A stretch of DNA of 64,000 nucleotides. Source: Batillaria attramentaria. Lineage: Eukaryota > Mollusca > Gastropoda > Batillariidae. The translations under genes and the position numbers were made by a program. The notes below the pieces were generated by a model. The model did no database searches. It saw only the letters and a list, made by a program, of their open reading frames with translations, and was not told where the DNA came from. Location: assembly GCA_018292915.2 (NCBI GenBank), contig JACVVK020000036.1:1642501-1706500 (forward strand), given 5' to 3'. Positions 1-11,386 of this stretch are shown piece after piece (positions within the stretch are counted from its first letter, which is position 1; each line of letters begins with the position of its first letter).

Positions 1-62
1 ACGAACTCACGACCCGAGCATTAGAAGTCCAACGCTCTACCATTCGGCCTCCCCGGCTCCCC
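1..62 (-). mobile_element. tRNA-derived SINE (family 1), head only, cut by window edge
   Basis: Read on the minus strand this is the tRNA-like head shared by the family-1 SINEs elsewhere in the window. It has an A-box-like AATGGTAGAGCGTTGG and a B-box-like GTGAGTTCGT. The body would lie to the left of base 1, outside the window. Confidence 0.8.
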
Positions 63-177
63 CGCTTTGTTTTTGAACAAAATGTGCTTTGGCCAAACTC
101 CGCAAAGTAACCATTTCATTAAACCCGCTTATTCCGACATTACAAGGCTTTGCAGAAGAGCTGGGACAGTTTCAACT

Positions 178-341
178 TGGGAGCCGGGATAACCGAATGG
201 TAGAGCGTTGGACTTTCGATGCTAGGGTCATGAGTTCGAATACAGGTTGGGGACAAATATTTGATCTGGCTCATTTCTCGTTACCTCGTCTTTGATATCG
301 CCCATACGTGGTGAAAAAGGACTTTCAACTCCTAAACACTC
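178..341 (+). mobile_element. tRNA-derived SINE (family 1), diverged copy
   Basis: It has the family layout: a tRNA-like head (GAGCCGGGATAACCGAATGG, then GTTCGAATACAGG), the conserved GGGGACAAATATTTG block, the CTTTGATATCGCCCATACG block and the tail CTCCTAAACACTC. It is more diverged than the copies at 44146 and 51363. I did not find a clear target duplication. Confidence 0.8.
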
Positions 342-765
342 ATCCGGGAAGAGTTGTGCCTGCGTGCTAAACGTGGTAGAGCTCTTCGTGCATTACGCCG
401 ACGCCTTGTGGCCGCCAGGACTTGAAATGAAACTGTCACGAACGCCTCGCTTTGTCCTTCGCCTTCATCCTTTAACTGGCTTGATGCCAACCTTTGAGAT
501 GTTGTATTTGTTCATTCCTCCGCTTATTTCTCGTATTTTTTAAAGGTTAAAGTAGTGTAAGATACTATCATCGGAGTCTGCACAAATTTTGACTCGATCG
601 TAACTCTTCTTCTGGGAAATCAAAATTTGCCACACATGGGAATAGAACCGTCAATTTAAAAAAGAAGGTTAATTCCCTTTGTCCTCAGGGGACAGGTTGG
701 CACCGTGAGACTTTAAGAGGATCTGTGGGGCCGATTTCAAGTCGTCTGGGGAAATTCACAAACGG
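342..765. other. 3' flank of the receptor gene
   Basis: I see no gene or recognisable repeat here. It is probably the 3' UTR and flank of the minus-strand receptor. No canonical AATAAA is evident on the minus strand close to the stop codon, so the transcript end cannot be placed. Confidence 0.4.
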
Positions 766-3700
766 TCAAGCTTCTCTGAGAACACTAACTTCCGGTGTTA
801 ACTTCGTAGATCTCAACACCTCTCGCTCAGTCGCCGTATTGGCTGCAAGCGACATTAAAAGTTTCTTTTCGCGTTTCTCCCTCCGTCTCTCCATGAGTAA
901 GTTGAAGGTGTAGAGGAAGGGATTCAGTGCCGAGTTAAAGGGCAGGACGAAGATTGCCATGACAACGTTCACCTCGCCGGGAACGGGGACGCCCGCAGAA
1001 GCCAGCAGACCCAGCAGCCCGATGGGGAACCAGCAGAGAAAGTCCGACACCGCCACAGAAATCAGACGACGAGCGATAGTGATGTCTTTGGATTTTTGGT
1101 TCTTGTCGATGGCCAGAACGTTGGCTCTGACGGACCTGAAGATGGCGGCCTGCCCGGCTGCGATCAGCAAAAACAACGTAAAGTTCAAAACGATCATAAC
1201 GCCGAACGCATAGTCACGACCTTCAAACGACCTTCTGGTGACCGGCAGAGGAATGCAGATTCCAGACTGGCCGTAGAATTCCCAGTGAACCGTGACGGAC
1301 AGAAGAGGAACTGCAGCAAGCGTGACACCAACCACCCAGGCTACACCACAAGCCACGGCCGCCGACCATCTTTCAAACCGAACGCGTGTGAAGGGAAAGC
1401 GCAGGACGATAAAACGATCCAGTGTAATGAGAGAGATTGTAAAGGCCGACACCTCGCTTGACAATAGAGACAGGAAACCAGCTATTTTACACGGAACGCT
1501 TTTCTTCCAAGTTTCGTCAAAAGACAAGTAATCACCGCGAAACATAGTGTCAGCTACACCGACAATGGCCAGATAAACACCCATCAGAAAGTCAGCGATA
1601 CAGAGATTCGCCACGAAAACGTTGAATCCTGAATTTGACGAGCGTTTCTGAACGAAAAACTTGAAGAAAAAAGAGACGACATTGCCAGATACGGACATTA
1701 TGCAAATGAAGACCAAACACAAACGGTAAAAGTCTGAGCGCAGCAAGTCTTCACATGACGACAGCTCGTCCTCCGGAGCGAAACAGAAATTCAAATTGTC
1801 CATCAGATAGTTTGGTGATAGACTCTTACAACACAACTTGTAGCTGTCCGATAAGACCGTCTTCAGATGCTGCAATCCTTGGTACAAAGGTGTGGGAAAT
1901 CTTACGATTGTGTTTCCTCTCAAGTCAATCTCGGCCAATAGAGGGATAGAGGAGAAGCCCGTGTCGGCAATGGTGGATATGGCACTGGAAGAAACGTTCA
2001 GGTGTTGGATGTGTGGAACGTTACGGAGGACTGACGTATCCAGAATTTCAAGCTTAGTTCGCGATAGATCCACCCGGACCAGATTAGGATGTGTTCTACC
2101 CGGGGGTCCGGCTACTATAGATACAATCGGATTTCCAGCTAAACGTAAAACACGTACATTCTCAAGAGGCAGGAACCTTTCCATTTGAATCTGCATCAGT
2201 TCATTGTCACTCAGGTCAAGAAGCTGTAGATCAGGAAAATCCATCATAGTCAGGTTTTTCAAACCACAAGAAGACAGCTTTAAATATACGAGGCCAGAAT
2301 TGTGTGTGAGATGTTCAAGCGTCATGTTAGAGTAGCTGGCGTCTAGATAACGAATGTTAGGCATGTTTTTAGCGGTGAACGGCCGGTCACAGACAAACGC
2401 CAGACCCTGACATCGACATTCTTTGGGACAACTGGGCACGTGACAGAATCTCTCGTCATCACGCTCTGGACACTGGGGCACGCCGTCACACAGATGCTGC
2501 ACGTGCACACACACTGGTGACGCTCGACATCGATAGAAACCCGGACACTGGACGTTGTCACAGTCAGCCTCGTCTTCACCCAGGGGACAGTCGTTGACTG
2601 TGTTACACCGTGTGTAGACCGGGACACAGTAGCCTGAGTTACCGGGTGGGCAACGGAAGTGTGTATCAGGGCAGGGGGTGGACGTGTTTATGGGAATCAA
2701 CGACCACTCTCTGCCTTTGTCGTTGTAGACAATAGCTGGGGGAGGCACAGGCTTCAGTGCAGGAACCCTAGGCGTTACAAGCGTGTTCAGGCAGTTAGAC
2801 GTCCCTTCATCTGTCGCGTCGAGGCAGTCATAATTGTGGTCACATTTTTTGTCCTCATCTATACACTGCTTGTTCTGGCATGAGTAGCCCGTGGGGCATT
2901 CTGATTTACGTACACAGAACGACTCGTCCGACCCGTCACCACAATCCTCCCTGAAATCACAGACGAGGGTGTAGGGAACATTTTGTTTCTTGTTGTCACA
3001 CACAAACATGGCCACGCTGCTGGATCCCCGATGTGCCACTTGTTCATCTCTTGGGAGGCTTCGTCCGGACTCGGCTTCAGAAGCAGGCAACTGACAGCGT
3101 GTAGACACAACAGTTGCACCACAGTGACTGTGAACATCACACTTCAGAAACTCGTGCATGAGGTGACCTCCTGGACAAAAGACCAGTGGAGAGACAGAGT
3201 CTGCCAACAGTCTGTCTGTTACGTTCATTTGTACAAATGTAATTTTTCTGTAGTTATCGGATGGTTCACTCATGAGTCTGTGTTGGCAGACGATTGCCTT
3301 GAAAAGAAGTGAAATACAGCTTTCTACAACAATCCCGTGTTCATTTCCGAGTCGATGGAACGTTCTGAAATAATGCGGGCATCCAGACATCCTTGGGAAC
3401 GTTAGAGGAACGGTAACATTGTACGGAACTGTGTCGTCAACCCACTGCCATTTCTTTCCATAACCGTACAATGAATATTGAAGCTTTGAAACCAAAAGAC
3501 CGATAAACACTCTTTCCAAATTTTTGGCACGTTGAATAAACGTAAAAAATGCTCCCCATTCCTCTTCGGTTCTCATCGTCGGAAAATCCCCACCGTCGCG
3601 AAGGCATCTTTGGCGTGCCTGTTGCCAGTTATACCGGTCTGCGTTTCGGTGTCCACTCCACAGCTTGTAACACTTGTTGTTTACCGCCACTCCCCCGCCA

Positions 3701-4569
3701 CACGCAGGACTGCTGAAAGGACAATGTTCCCCTTCGTCCTCTCCGCCATCACACTCGACCTCCAGATTACAGTGCAAGTGCTGCTTGAAGCTAGCGTAGT
3801 ATGGCACGGAACAGTCCCACAGTCCGGACTCCAGTCTGTGTGGGGACTGAGAGGCGGGGTGAACAGAGAAGAACATCTTGAAACCAGCATCGTCGTAAAT
3901 TTTGTATGCATAATCGACAGTGAGTGAGCGATTGTAGACATCTGTTGACAGAAAGCTGGGGGGGCAGCCGTATTCTGTATTACGCATTTTGTTCCCGCGT
4001 TCGTCAAGAAGTCTCACATACGGGTTTAAACACCACTCACGCCCATTTCTGTTTTTCAGACCAAAGTGGTTGAAGCTTATCATTATTACGTGTTTTGTCG
4101 GGACATGTAACGTAACATTAACACTTCCCATGGATTCGATAATTCCTGGCATTATCTGCTCTGGTTCCTTATAGCCCCACGTCTCAATTTCTCCGGAAGT
4201 GTTTGACGTAAAAGTGGTGCGCAGGAGATTTTTGAGGAACTCACTACCGTCTGTTACAACGGGTGGATCAAGTGTGGACGGTAACATAGAGCTGAGACCT
4301 AGCGACCCTAATACGTGTGGTCTGGTTTGGTTCAGGTCAGTTTGTGTGGAGGTCAGGGTTGGTGTTGTATGGTTGTCAGGCTCATGTTCTGCAAAATCGA
4401 TTCCTTGTTTTTCGCTGAAGTTGATGGAACCTGTGTTTGACTGCGTTGTCGTCGCACTGCAGACAGCAAAGTTTCTGTTGAAAACAGAACTGTTGAAGTA
4501 AATGACGCTTGTGAAGAAAAGCACAGTCAGCGAACGTCTGGTGGTTGAAGTGTCAATCGGTATCGCCAT
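766..4569 (-). CDS. GRL101-like G-protein-coupled receptor with CUB-like, LDLa, C-type lectin and LRR ectodomain
   Basis: A single uninterrupted 1267-residue reading frame encodes a large-ectodomain class A receptor (relaxin-receptor/LGR type C relatives; closest named type Lymnaea GRL101). Residues about 1-36 look like a signal sequence. Residues 126-235 are CUB-like. An LDLa module lies at 253-283 and a C-type-lectin-like domain at 290-428, without a visible EPN/QPD calcium motif. A weak LDLa lies at 465-492, with further LDLa modules at 523-552, 558-593, 633-670 and 675-709, most keeping the acidic SDE/EDE calcium-site signature. An LRR N-cap (CPKECRC, 714) precedes about six to seven LRRs to about 905 and a Cys-rich hinge with CC at 913. 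Seven helices span about 945-1222, with SGN in TM1, DRF at 1051 in place of DRY, CWFP in TM6 and NPFLY in TM7. The TM3/ECL2 cysteines are 1027 and 1105. The cytoplasmic tail is basic. The ligand is unknown. The start ATG is preceded by AAACAAA. The lack of introns contrasts with the neighbouring genes and would fit an old retrocopy or an intronless receptor lineage. Confidence 0.93.
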   Translation of the reverse strand: MAIPIDTSTTRRSLTVLFFTSVIYFNSSVFNRNFAVCSATTTQSNTGSINFSEKQGIDFAEHEPDNHTTPTLTSTQTDLNQTRPHVLGSLGLSSMLPSTLDPPVVTDGSEFLKNLLRTTFTSNTSGEIETWGYKEPEQIMPGIIESMGSVNVTLHVPTKHVIMISFNHFGLKNRNGREWCLNPYVRLLDERGNKMRNTEYGCPPSFLSTDVYNRSLTVDYAYKIYDDAGFKMFFSVHPASQSPHRLESGLWDCSVPYYASFKQHLHCNLEVECDGGEDEGEHCPFSSPACGGGVAVNNKCYKLWSGHRNADRYNWQQARQRCLRDGGDFPTMRTEEEWGAFFTFIQRAKNLERVFIGLLVSKLQYSLYGYGKKWQWVDDTVPYNVTVPLTFPRMSGCPHYFRTFHRLGNEHGIVVESCISLLFKAIVCQHRLMSEPSDNYRKITFVQMNVTDRLLADSVSPLVFCPGGHLMHEFLKCDVHSHCGATVVSTRCQLPASEAESGRSLPRDEQVAHRGSSSVAMFVCDNKKQNVPYTLVCDFREDCGDGSDESFCVRKSECPTGYSCQNKQCIDEDKKCDHNYDCLDATDEGTSNCLNTLVTPRVPALKPVPPPAIVYNDKGREWSLIPINTSTPCPDTHFRCPPGNSGYCVPVYTRCNTVNDCPLGEDEADCDNVQCPGFYRCRASPVCVHVQHLCDGVPQCPERDDERFCHVPSCPKECRCQGLAFVCDRPFTAKNMPNIRYLDASYSNMTLEHLTHNSGLVYLKLSSCGLKNLTMMDFPDLQLLDLSDNELMQIQMERFLPLENVRVLRLAGNPIVSIVAGPPGRTHPNLVRVDLSRTKLEILDTSVLRNVPHIQHLNVSSSAISTIADTGFSSIPLLAEIDLRGNTIVRFPTPLYQGLQHLKTVLSDSYKLCCKSLSPNYLMDNLNFCFAPEDELSSCEDLLRSDFYRLCLVFICIMSVSGNVVSFFFKFFVQKRSSNSGFNVFVANLCIADFLMGVYLAIVGVADTMFRGDYLSFDETWKKSVPCKIAGFLSLLSSEVSAFTISLITLDRFIVLRFPFTRVRFERWSAAVACGVAWVVGVTLAAVPLLSVTVHWEFYGQSGICIPLPVTRRSFEGRDYAFGVMIVLNFTLFLLIAAGQAAIFRSVRANVLAIDKNQKSKDITIARRLISVAVSDFLCWFPIGLLGLLASAGVPVPGEVNVVMAIFVLPFNSALNPFLYTFNLLMERRREKREKKLLMSLAANTATEREVLRSTKLTPEVSVLREA

Positions 4570-6716
4570 TTTGTTTCTTCTTTTTCTTCTTCTTCCGCTA
4601 TAGAGTTGGGCTGAGAGAGCGTGATTGACTCTGCGGTGTGACTCACTGTCTGGAGGTGGTCAGGAGGAGAATAAAAAATACTGAAATTAAATGCATTTGA
4701 AGGTGGAGTACAATTAGGGGGTGACAGGGGGTGACTGCAGGTTGTGGAGGCTGCAGCCCAGTCTCTCCCGGAAGGACTCACGTGAAGGAGACGAGGTGGT
4801 ACTTGCTGGAAGTTTAGCTCCTCAGTGTTCGTGGGAAGAAGTTGTACAGGACTGGACGGGTGGTTTGTTCCAGGTATTGTACGTCTTTTCCTTCTGTTCG
4901 TATTCAGCGATCACACTCCTGATCTGTCAAAAATCACGGTTACTAAAATGTTCAGAACTTTAAAATTCGAAGTAAAATACTCTCACAGATGAAGATGTTT
5001 TCGCTATGAAGCCACATACTTGACTTTAAATACCAACAAAGAGCGTTGGTCAGATAATGTCCGTTAAAGATCTATTTTCGTAATAAACATTTAGCCGAAG
5101 CAGGCATAACCAAAGCCAGGAAATATAATAACATCAGTTATAACGTGCTACATTAAGACAGGAGCTAAACTGGTCGCTGATTGTGGATATATGTAGTCTG
5201 AATGCCGAACGCCACAAACAACAACAACAACAACCCCCCCCCCCAAAAAAAACAAAAACAAAAAAAAAACAAACAAACCCAAATCAGCAAACAAACACAC
5301 AAAAAACACGTTAACTTCATTTTATAAATGAAATAATGTATCTATGTATCTTAACAGGTAGTCACGGTTTCGCCTCTCTTGTAATCGAGGATGTGTCTTC
5401 CCCGAACACTCATGGGTTAGCCCGAACTACTTAACAGGATACTTCTGCTCACTAATATTTCCGGGTGCAATCCGAGCACATGACATTTATTCCTGGTAAT
5501 ACCATAATTATACACAACTATTCATAAGATACATCGTTTTTCATCGGTCTCAAAGGATCGGTTACACTACAACGCGACACAGTGACAGGCGTACTGCTGT
5601 AATAATCTGATAATAGTTTGAAAGAAATATGTCAGCGAGACTTTCCACGTCAAACTGTTCGTAATTTTGTTTCGCGTTACGTTCTCAATTTCGATCGTCT
5701 TGAAATTAATTCACATTTATAGAATGCTGAAAATGTGATATCTGATTTTTTAAAAAAATTTTGGCGGTAGAATGGAAATAATGAAATGATGTCGTTGCCG
5801 TCTGTATTTCATAGGGTGCTAGAAATGTGATATCTGATTGAGAATTCTGATAACGACTAGGATATTGTGAGAAATGACGCCGTTCGGTCGGTGAACAAAT
5901 GACAATGACGTAAGAAAAAGACGAAATGATTCGTTCAATGAGGCTATGTGATACGGTTGACATTTCGCAGGAAAACTATACCACCCCGATAATTATGCGG
6001 GACATTATATTATCGACTGTGTAATCTATGAACGCTGTTGCAGGGCTATAACGAGGGGTGTCCCAGAAGTAATGTCACAAATGCTGCTAGACGGCTTGAG
6101 TGACGAAAACGGTCAACGTGCATACCAAACTAAATCTTAGCCTTTGCCCGACGTCCTCGCGTAATTTTAGGTCAAAGTGTGATGTCATTCAAACGTTATG
6201 ACGTCGCGCCAAACGCTCTGTGTCTCCAAAAGTGGATCCGACAAGAGGACGACTTCAAGTCTATCTTTTCATTCAGTTCATACTTTATAAGCCTCTACCT
6301 TCGTTCCGGTTACCCCCATCTTGGGACCAAACAGCAGAGTGACCAGTGAGTGGCATGTGCAAGGAAATTCCTCGTATTGTTTTGGCCAGACGGGGCCCAG
6401 TGATTGTGTGACGTAGTGACCGGGAACATTACTTGGTTGTATTGTAATGGCATCACCATCGAGTAATGCAGTCAGATGAAGTTGGACGTAATTTTTTTTT
6501 TTTAAATTGCAAACCATTCTTGGTTGTCCCGAATTTCAGAGTAGAATGATGCCCTTTCCTTCCTCGATTCCTCTATATTTTCATGAAGTTGTCTTGGATG
6601 TTTTGCCCGTGAAAACTACGTTGACTGCCACATACTCAAGTACAACGGTCCTCCCCAAAGTCTTACACTTCGTGCACGGCAAGCGCCGAAAGGAAACAAG
6701 ATGGCCACCAGCCCAG
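4570..6716. other. Intergenic, upstream of the receptor gene
   Basis: This should hold the receptor's 5' UTR and promoter, but no TATA box or exon can be placed. An A-rich low-complexity stretch lies at 5218-5311. The phrase GTGATATCTGATT occurs twice (about 5735 and 5828). No protein-coding signal was found on either strand. Confidence 0.4.
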
Positions 6717-7214
6717 TATGTTGTTTACATTCAGTGACTTGCTGTCGTCACGGTCGTTCTTTTGTAATGCCATGTATCGGATGAGGCCTGAGCTTGGAGC
6801 ACAAATTTTCAACTGACGATAACGGCTGCAGTGATTTTTGTTTTGTTTTGGTGACTTCAGAGATACATTATCTACAGTTTAATCGATTTTGAGATCTAAA
6901 ATGGGTTCACATGCGCCGTCCAATGAGTCATGGTTTACGCCAAAAGTATGAGAGCGACAACTTCCCAAATTTATTCTATTCAGAGTTCGTATTCATGCTA
7001 TCGAACAGCCAAAATACTGGGCGATTTAAACAAATGTTGTGGCTCAAAACGCCAGACAACCAACAATTCCTAAAAGGGCTATTACTCCAAAAGCATTGTT
7101 GCAATCGCAAATCGCTCGGACGTTCTGATCCAAAAATTTTGATAAATCAATTTTGACAACCCAAATGTCAAGCCATTTGGTTGAGAATTTTCTCAGATAC
7201 AGGCGCGCGCGCGT

Positions 7215-7308
<94 letters not shown>

Positions 7309-7519
7309 CACTCATCCCTGACCGAGAGAGCGCGTTCTGATGCACCATACGCGTCAGTATCGATGACGTCCGTTTTCCTACGTCATTGTCAGAGTTACTC
7401 TCATCATCGTCCCTGCGGAGACTGGCAGTGACGTGCGTTTGTACAACAAAAACTTTCCTATTAGCGTGGAAAATTTAGCCCGTCCCATGATGTTGTTTCC
7501 ATTCCTGTGGAAACAACAT
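6717..7519 (+). mobile_element. Hairpin-ended repeat element, internally deleted copy
   Basis: This is a shorter, diverged relative of the elements at 18366 and 24475. It shares the left end (AAGATGGCCACCAGCCCA then TATGTTGTTT), the internal GATAACGGCTGCAGTGA block, the GTGACGTGCGTTTGTAC block, and the right-end inverted pair TGTTGTTTCCAT / GTGGAAACAACA. About 1 kb of the internal region is missing relative to the full copies. It contains a long (AC)n tract at 7216-7306. No transposase is encoded. Confidence 0.75.
7216..7306. repeat. (AC)n microsatellite
   Basis: About 45 AC units with one GC interruption. The His/Thr and Cys/Val reading frames across it are artefacts. Confidence 0.95.
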
Positions 7520-7795
7520 CAAAAAGCAAAAATCTCCGGCTGCACGAATATGCAGGTCAGTTTACGATCAAGCCATAGAATCGTTACTACCTGGGCAGGA
7601 CATCCAGTTCTTGGAGCGTCCACCCTACAATTTCTCCTCTACCTCATACAACTATTTGCGATGGCACTGTCTTTTCTACAAAAGACATTGGATGGAATGA
7701 CCAAGGACCTATACCATGCGGCCACTAGACCTGATTCCAGGCACCATAATTTTCTCCTCATGTACAGAAGGCGGTTGAAACTCTGCGTGATTGGG

Positions 7796-8312
7796 AAAGT
7801 GGTCGTATATGTAGGGAAATGGCCTTATATGTAGGGAAATTGGCTTTATCTATAGGGAAAATGGTCTTACATGAAGAGTAAATGGCCTCATATGTAGGGG
7901 CAGCGGCCTTACATATAGGGAAAGTGGCCTTATATGTAGGGAAAGTGGCCTTACATATAGGGAAAGTGGTCTTAAATATAGGGAAAGGGGCATTATATAT
8001 AGGGAAAGTGGCCTTACATGTAGGGGCAGTGACCTCACACATAGGGAAAGCGGCCTTATATGTAGGGAAAGTGGCCTTACATATAGGGAAAGTGGCCTTA
8101 CATATAGGGAAAGTGGCCTTACATATAGGAAAAGTGATCTTAAATATAGGAAAAGTGGCCTTACATATAGGGAAAGGGGCCTTACATATAGGGAAAGTGG
8201 TCTCAGATACAGGGAAAGGGGCCTTGCACATAGGGAAAGTAGCCTCACATATAGGGAAAGTGATCTTAAATATAGGGAAAGTGGCCTTCTATACAAAGAA
8301 AAGTGGTCTATG
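7796..8312. repeat. 21-bp minisatellite, about 24 units
   Basis: The tandem unit begins GGGAAAGTGG and ends TACATATA, with scattered substitutions and occasional GGGGCAG variants. It is open in several frames because 21 is a multiple of three, but the predicted peptides are only repeated translation. It lies about 5 kb downstream of the ATP7 stop codon. Confidence 0.9.
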
Positions 8313-8420
8313 GGGAAAGTGACCGGGGATACTTTTTGGTGTCCTACTAGTGCGGGTATCCTTGAAGAGGTACCCAGGAATATAATGATGATGATGATCG
8401 GTCTTCCCTTTCAGCCAGGG

Positions 8421-8578
8421 AAGCCGGGACAGCCTAGCGGCTGAGAGTTGGACTTTCAATTCTTGGGTCGTGAGCCCGAATCTCGGCTGGGGCCGAATGT
8501 TTGTGCTGGCCCGTTTGTCTTTGCCCCGTCTTAGATATCACCCATGCGTGGCGGAAAGGACGTTAAACGCTCACCCCC
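8421..8578 (+). mobile_element. tRNA-derived SINE (family 1), diverged copy
   Basis: It carries the head AAGCCGGGACAGCCTAGCGG, then GTCGTGAGCCCGAATC, TTTGTGCTGG, the TATCACCCATGCGTGG block and GGACGTTAAACGC. It is one of the more diverged copies. Confidence 0.85.
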
Positions 8579-8754
8579 CCCCTCCCAGTCAACGTGCTTT
8601 GTGTTATGCTTCACGGACGGACATGTCGTTCCGACACGTGACGTCATCACTGAGTGCTTGGAGTGGTGGGATGGATTCTTCTACTGCTTCTTGTGTGTTT
8701 GTCAACAGGCAGGTAGTGGAAACATCCACGCCACTGCTCCCCCAATACTCCTGG

Positions 8755-8930
8755 GGAGCCGGGGTGGCCGAAATGGTAGAGCGTTGGACTTCTAATGCTC
8801 GGGTCGAGAGTTCGTATCCCAGCTGGAGCCAAATATTTGTGCTGGCTTTTTCATCGTTGCTCCGTCTTTGATATCACCCGTATGTGGTGGAAAAGGACGT
8901 TAAACCCCCCAAACACCTACCTACCTACCT
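8755..8930 (+). mobile_element. tRNA-derived SINE (family 1), full-length copy
   Basis: It has the complete layout: GGAGCCGGGGTGGCCG, the A-box-like TGGTAGAGCGTTGG, the B-box-like GAGTTCGTATCCC, TATTTGTGCTGGC, TTTGATATCACCCG and GGACGTTAAACC. The tail is C-rich and ends in repeated CTAC units. Confidence 0.9.
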
Positions 8931-8934
8931 AGTG

Positions 8935-9440
8935 GCGTCCTACTGACTGTCAACATTCCTTACGCTGTCCTACTGACTGTCAACATTCCTCGTGCTGTCC
9001 TGCTGACTGTCAACATTCCTTGCGCTGTCCTATTGACTGTCAACATTCCTTGCGCTGTCCTACTGACTTTCAACATTCCTTGCGCTGTCCTACTGACTGT
9101 CAACATTCCTTGCGCTGTCCTACTGACTGTCAACATTTCTTGCGCTGTCGTATTGACTGTCAACATTCCTTGTGCGTTGTCCTACTGACTGTCAACATTC
9201 CTTGTGCTGTCCTACTGTCAACATTCCTGGTCCTTGTCCTACTGACTGTCGACATTCCTTGTGATGTCCTACTGTCAACATTCCTTGTGCTGTCCTACTG
9301 TCAACATTCCTTGTGCTGTCCTACTGTCAACATTCCTTGTGCTGTCCTGCTGACATTCTTGTACATGTACTGTCCTACTGACTGTCAACATTCCTTGTGT
9401 TGTCCTACTGACTGTCAACATTCCTTGGCCGTCCTCCTTG
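8935..9440. repeat. About 30-bp minisatellite
   Basis: Roughly 17 tandem units built on CTGTCCTACTGACTGTCAAC followed by ATTCCTTGCG. Later units have lost the CTGACTGT portion, giving a shorter period of about 22-26 bp. It directly follows the SINE at 8755. Confidence 0.9.
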
Positions 9441-10245
9441 TTACTGTGTGGTTTCTTTGTCACAGTGGCGATACAGTTGTGACGTAGTGACGGCAAGCTG
9501 TACATTGCATTTAATGCTGACCCTATGCATCGTGCCTCTTGCGCGCGCAGGCAAAAGTGAGACTGTGTTTGTGTGTGCGTGTGCTTGTGCAATCTTTCTG
9601 CGCTGAAAATCATCTACTGCACCTCACTTAGTTTCTGGTTTCAATGAAAAGCTTTCGCATGTATTTGAGCTCTCTCTCTCTCTCTCTCTCTCGCTCGCTC
9701 GCTCTGAAAACATGTACACACAAAAACAAACCGGATCTTCATTTATTTGAAGTTTAGTGTTTTGTATAATAATTACACTGCACAAATCACGTTAAGGCGT
9801 GTATACATTGAACTTGTACATGTATACATCTTTAAATTCAATCCAAGTACTAGGGAATACACGCAACACTGTATAGTTCATATTACATTACAGAACCACT
9901 GTATCTGCTGATTGCGTCTGTCGATTCTCTGCTGTTCAATAGCATGGCAACATCATTATGTGAACAAATGTGCAAACATATCGATCTTACAGATGATATG
10001 GTCTTGCTGATCATGAATGATGATAGGCAGAATGTAAGTGTTTATGCTGTGAGTCTGTACACGTGTATATATACACAGCTGAACTAGACCCTGGAATAAT
10101 AAAACTACACCTGTAATTCTAAAGATTTTGCAAACGGGCCTCTCTCTCTCTCTCTCTGGACAGACTGTGAGACAGGTTCAAGTGAACCTATATCTATATC
10201 TCAATTCTTGAGTAGCTTCATAAAGTTTTATCACCATCATTAGCA

Positions 10246-10256
<11 letters not shown>

Positions 10257-10322
<66 letters not shown>
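10257..10322. repeat. (AC)n microsatellite
   Basis: About 30 AC units preceded by a short (TC)n tract. Confidence 0.95.
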
Positions 10323-10327
<5 letters not shown>

Positions 10328-10656
10328 CTATAGACTTTTAGGACACATTATATATGGCATCTATTTTCACAAATTCATTATACATACGCACAGTATCATC
10401 AACACTGAACTATGCATTACACCCTCGTGTGGCATATTGGTCATAATGCTATATCAAATCATATTCAACACATTGTCGATCCACAGTGATGTGCAATTAA
10501 GATTCACGGAAAACAACTGAAAGGCGTCCTGAAGATTCAGATGAACAGTCTATCCTAATCATCTTGAAAGAGAACAAAACATGACCAACACTGATGCCAA
10601 TATAACCATATGCAATACTTCTGAATCACAAAACTCTTCATATAGGTCCTGTAATA

Positions 10657-10789
10657 CCTTCTCAAAAAGGGTTGGGGCCAAATATTTGTGCTGGCCTTTT
10701 TCTCGCTGCCTCGTCTTTGATATCACCCTTATGTGGTGGAAAAGGACGTTAAACTCCCAAACACCCACCCACCCACCCTTCTCAAAAAG
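10657..10789 (+). mobile_element. 5'-truncated family-1 SINE with 13-bp target duplication
   Basis: The SINE body (GGGGCCAAATATTTGTGCTG through GGACGTTAAACTCCC and a CACCC-repeat tail) occupies 10670-10776. It is flanked on both sides by the identical 13-mer CCTTCTCAAAAAG (10657-10669 and 10777-10789). This is direct evidence of target-primed insertion with 5' truncation. Confidence 0.93.
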
Positions 10790-11006
10790 CACCCCCCTCC
10801 CCACCCTCCCATGATAAAAAGTAAGCAGTGATCTTACAGGTAGGCTTCATGAATGTTCCAGAACGGACATGTCCATAGTAATTCTTGTCTTGTTTGTCTG
10901 CTACAAATGTACATGTTATGTACTGTGATACATTACTGGAATAAATAATCATAAATGGCATTGTTTCACAGCATTTCAAATGAAACTAAACTAACAGAAG
11001 TGAAGT

Positions 11007-11386
11007 GCACATACACACACACATCCTTGTCAGACAACTTCTGTACATACACACACACATCCTTGTCAGACAACTTCTGCACATACACACACACATCCTT
11101 GTCAGACAACTTATGCACATACACACACACATCCTTGTCAGACAACTTCTGTACATACACACACACACACACATCCTTGTCAGACAACTTCTGCACATAC
11201 ACACACACATCCTTGTCAGACAACTTCTGCACATACACACACACATCCTTGTCAGACAACTTCTGCACATACACACACACATCCTTGTCACTGTCAGACA
11301 ACTTCTGCACATACACACACACATCCTTGTCAGACAACTTCTGCACATACACACACACATCCTTGTCAGACAACTTCTGCAAGTTC
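11007..11386. repeat. 36-bp minisatellite, about 10 units
   Basis: Each unit is GCACATACACACACACATCC followed by TTGTCAGACAACTTCT. TTGTCAGACAA contains a short inverted repeat (TTGTC/GACAA). Some units gain CA steps or a CACTGT insertion. Confidence 0.95.

Noticed and set aside
2343..2627. Minus-strand Cys/Val/Ser-rich frame of 94 codons inside the receptor gene
   Set aside because: An out-of-frame shadow of the LDLa-coding region.
7796..8312. Regular 21-bp array resembling a CRISPR or a repeat protein gene
   Set aside because: There are no unique spacers, the unit itself is the whole repeat, and the host is an animal. The open frames on both strands follow from a unit length divisible by three.
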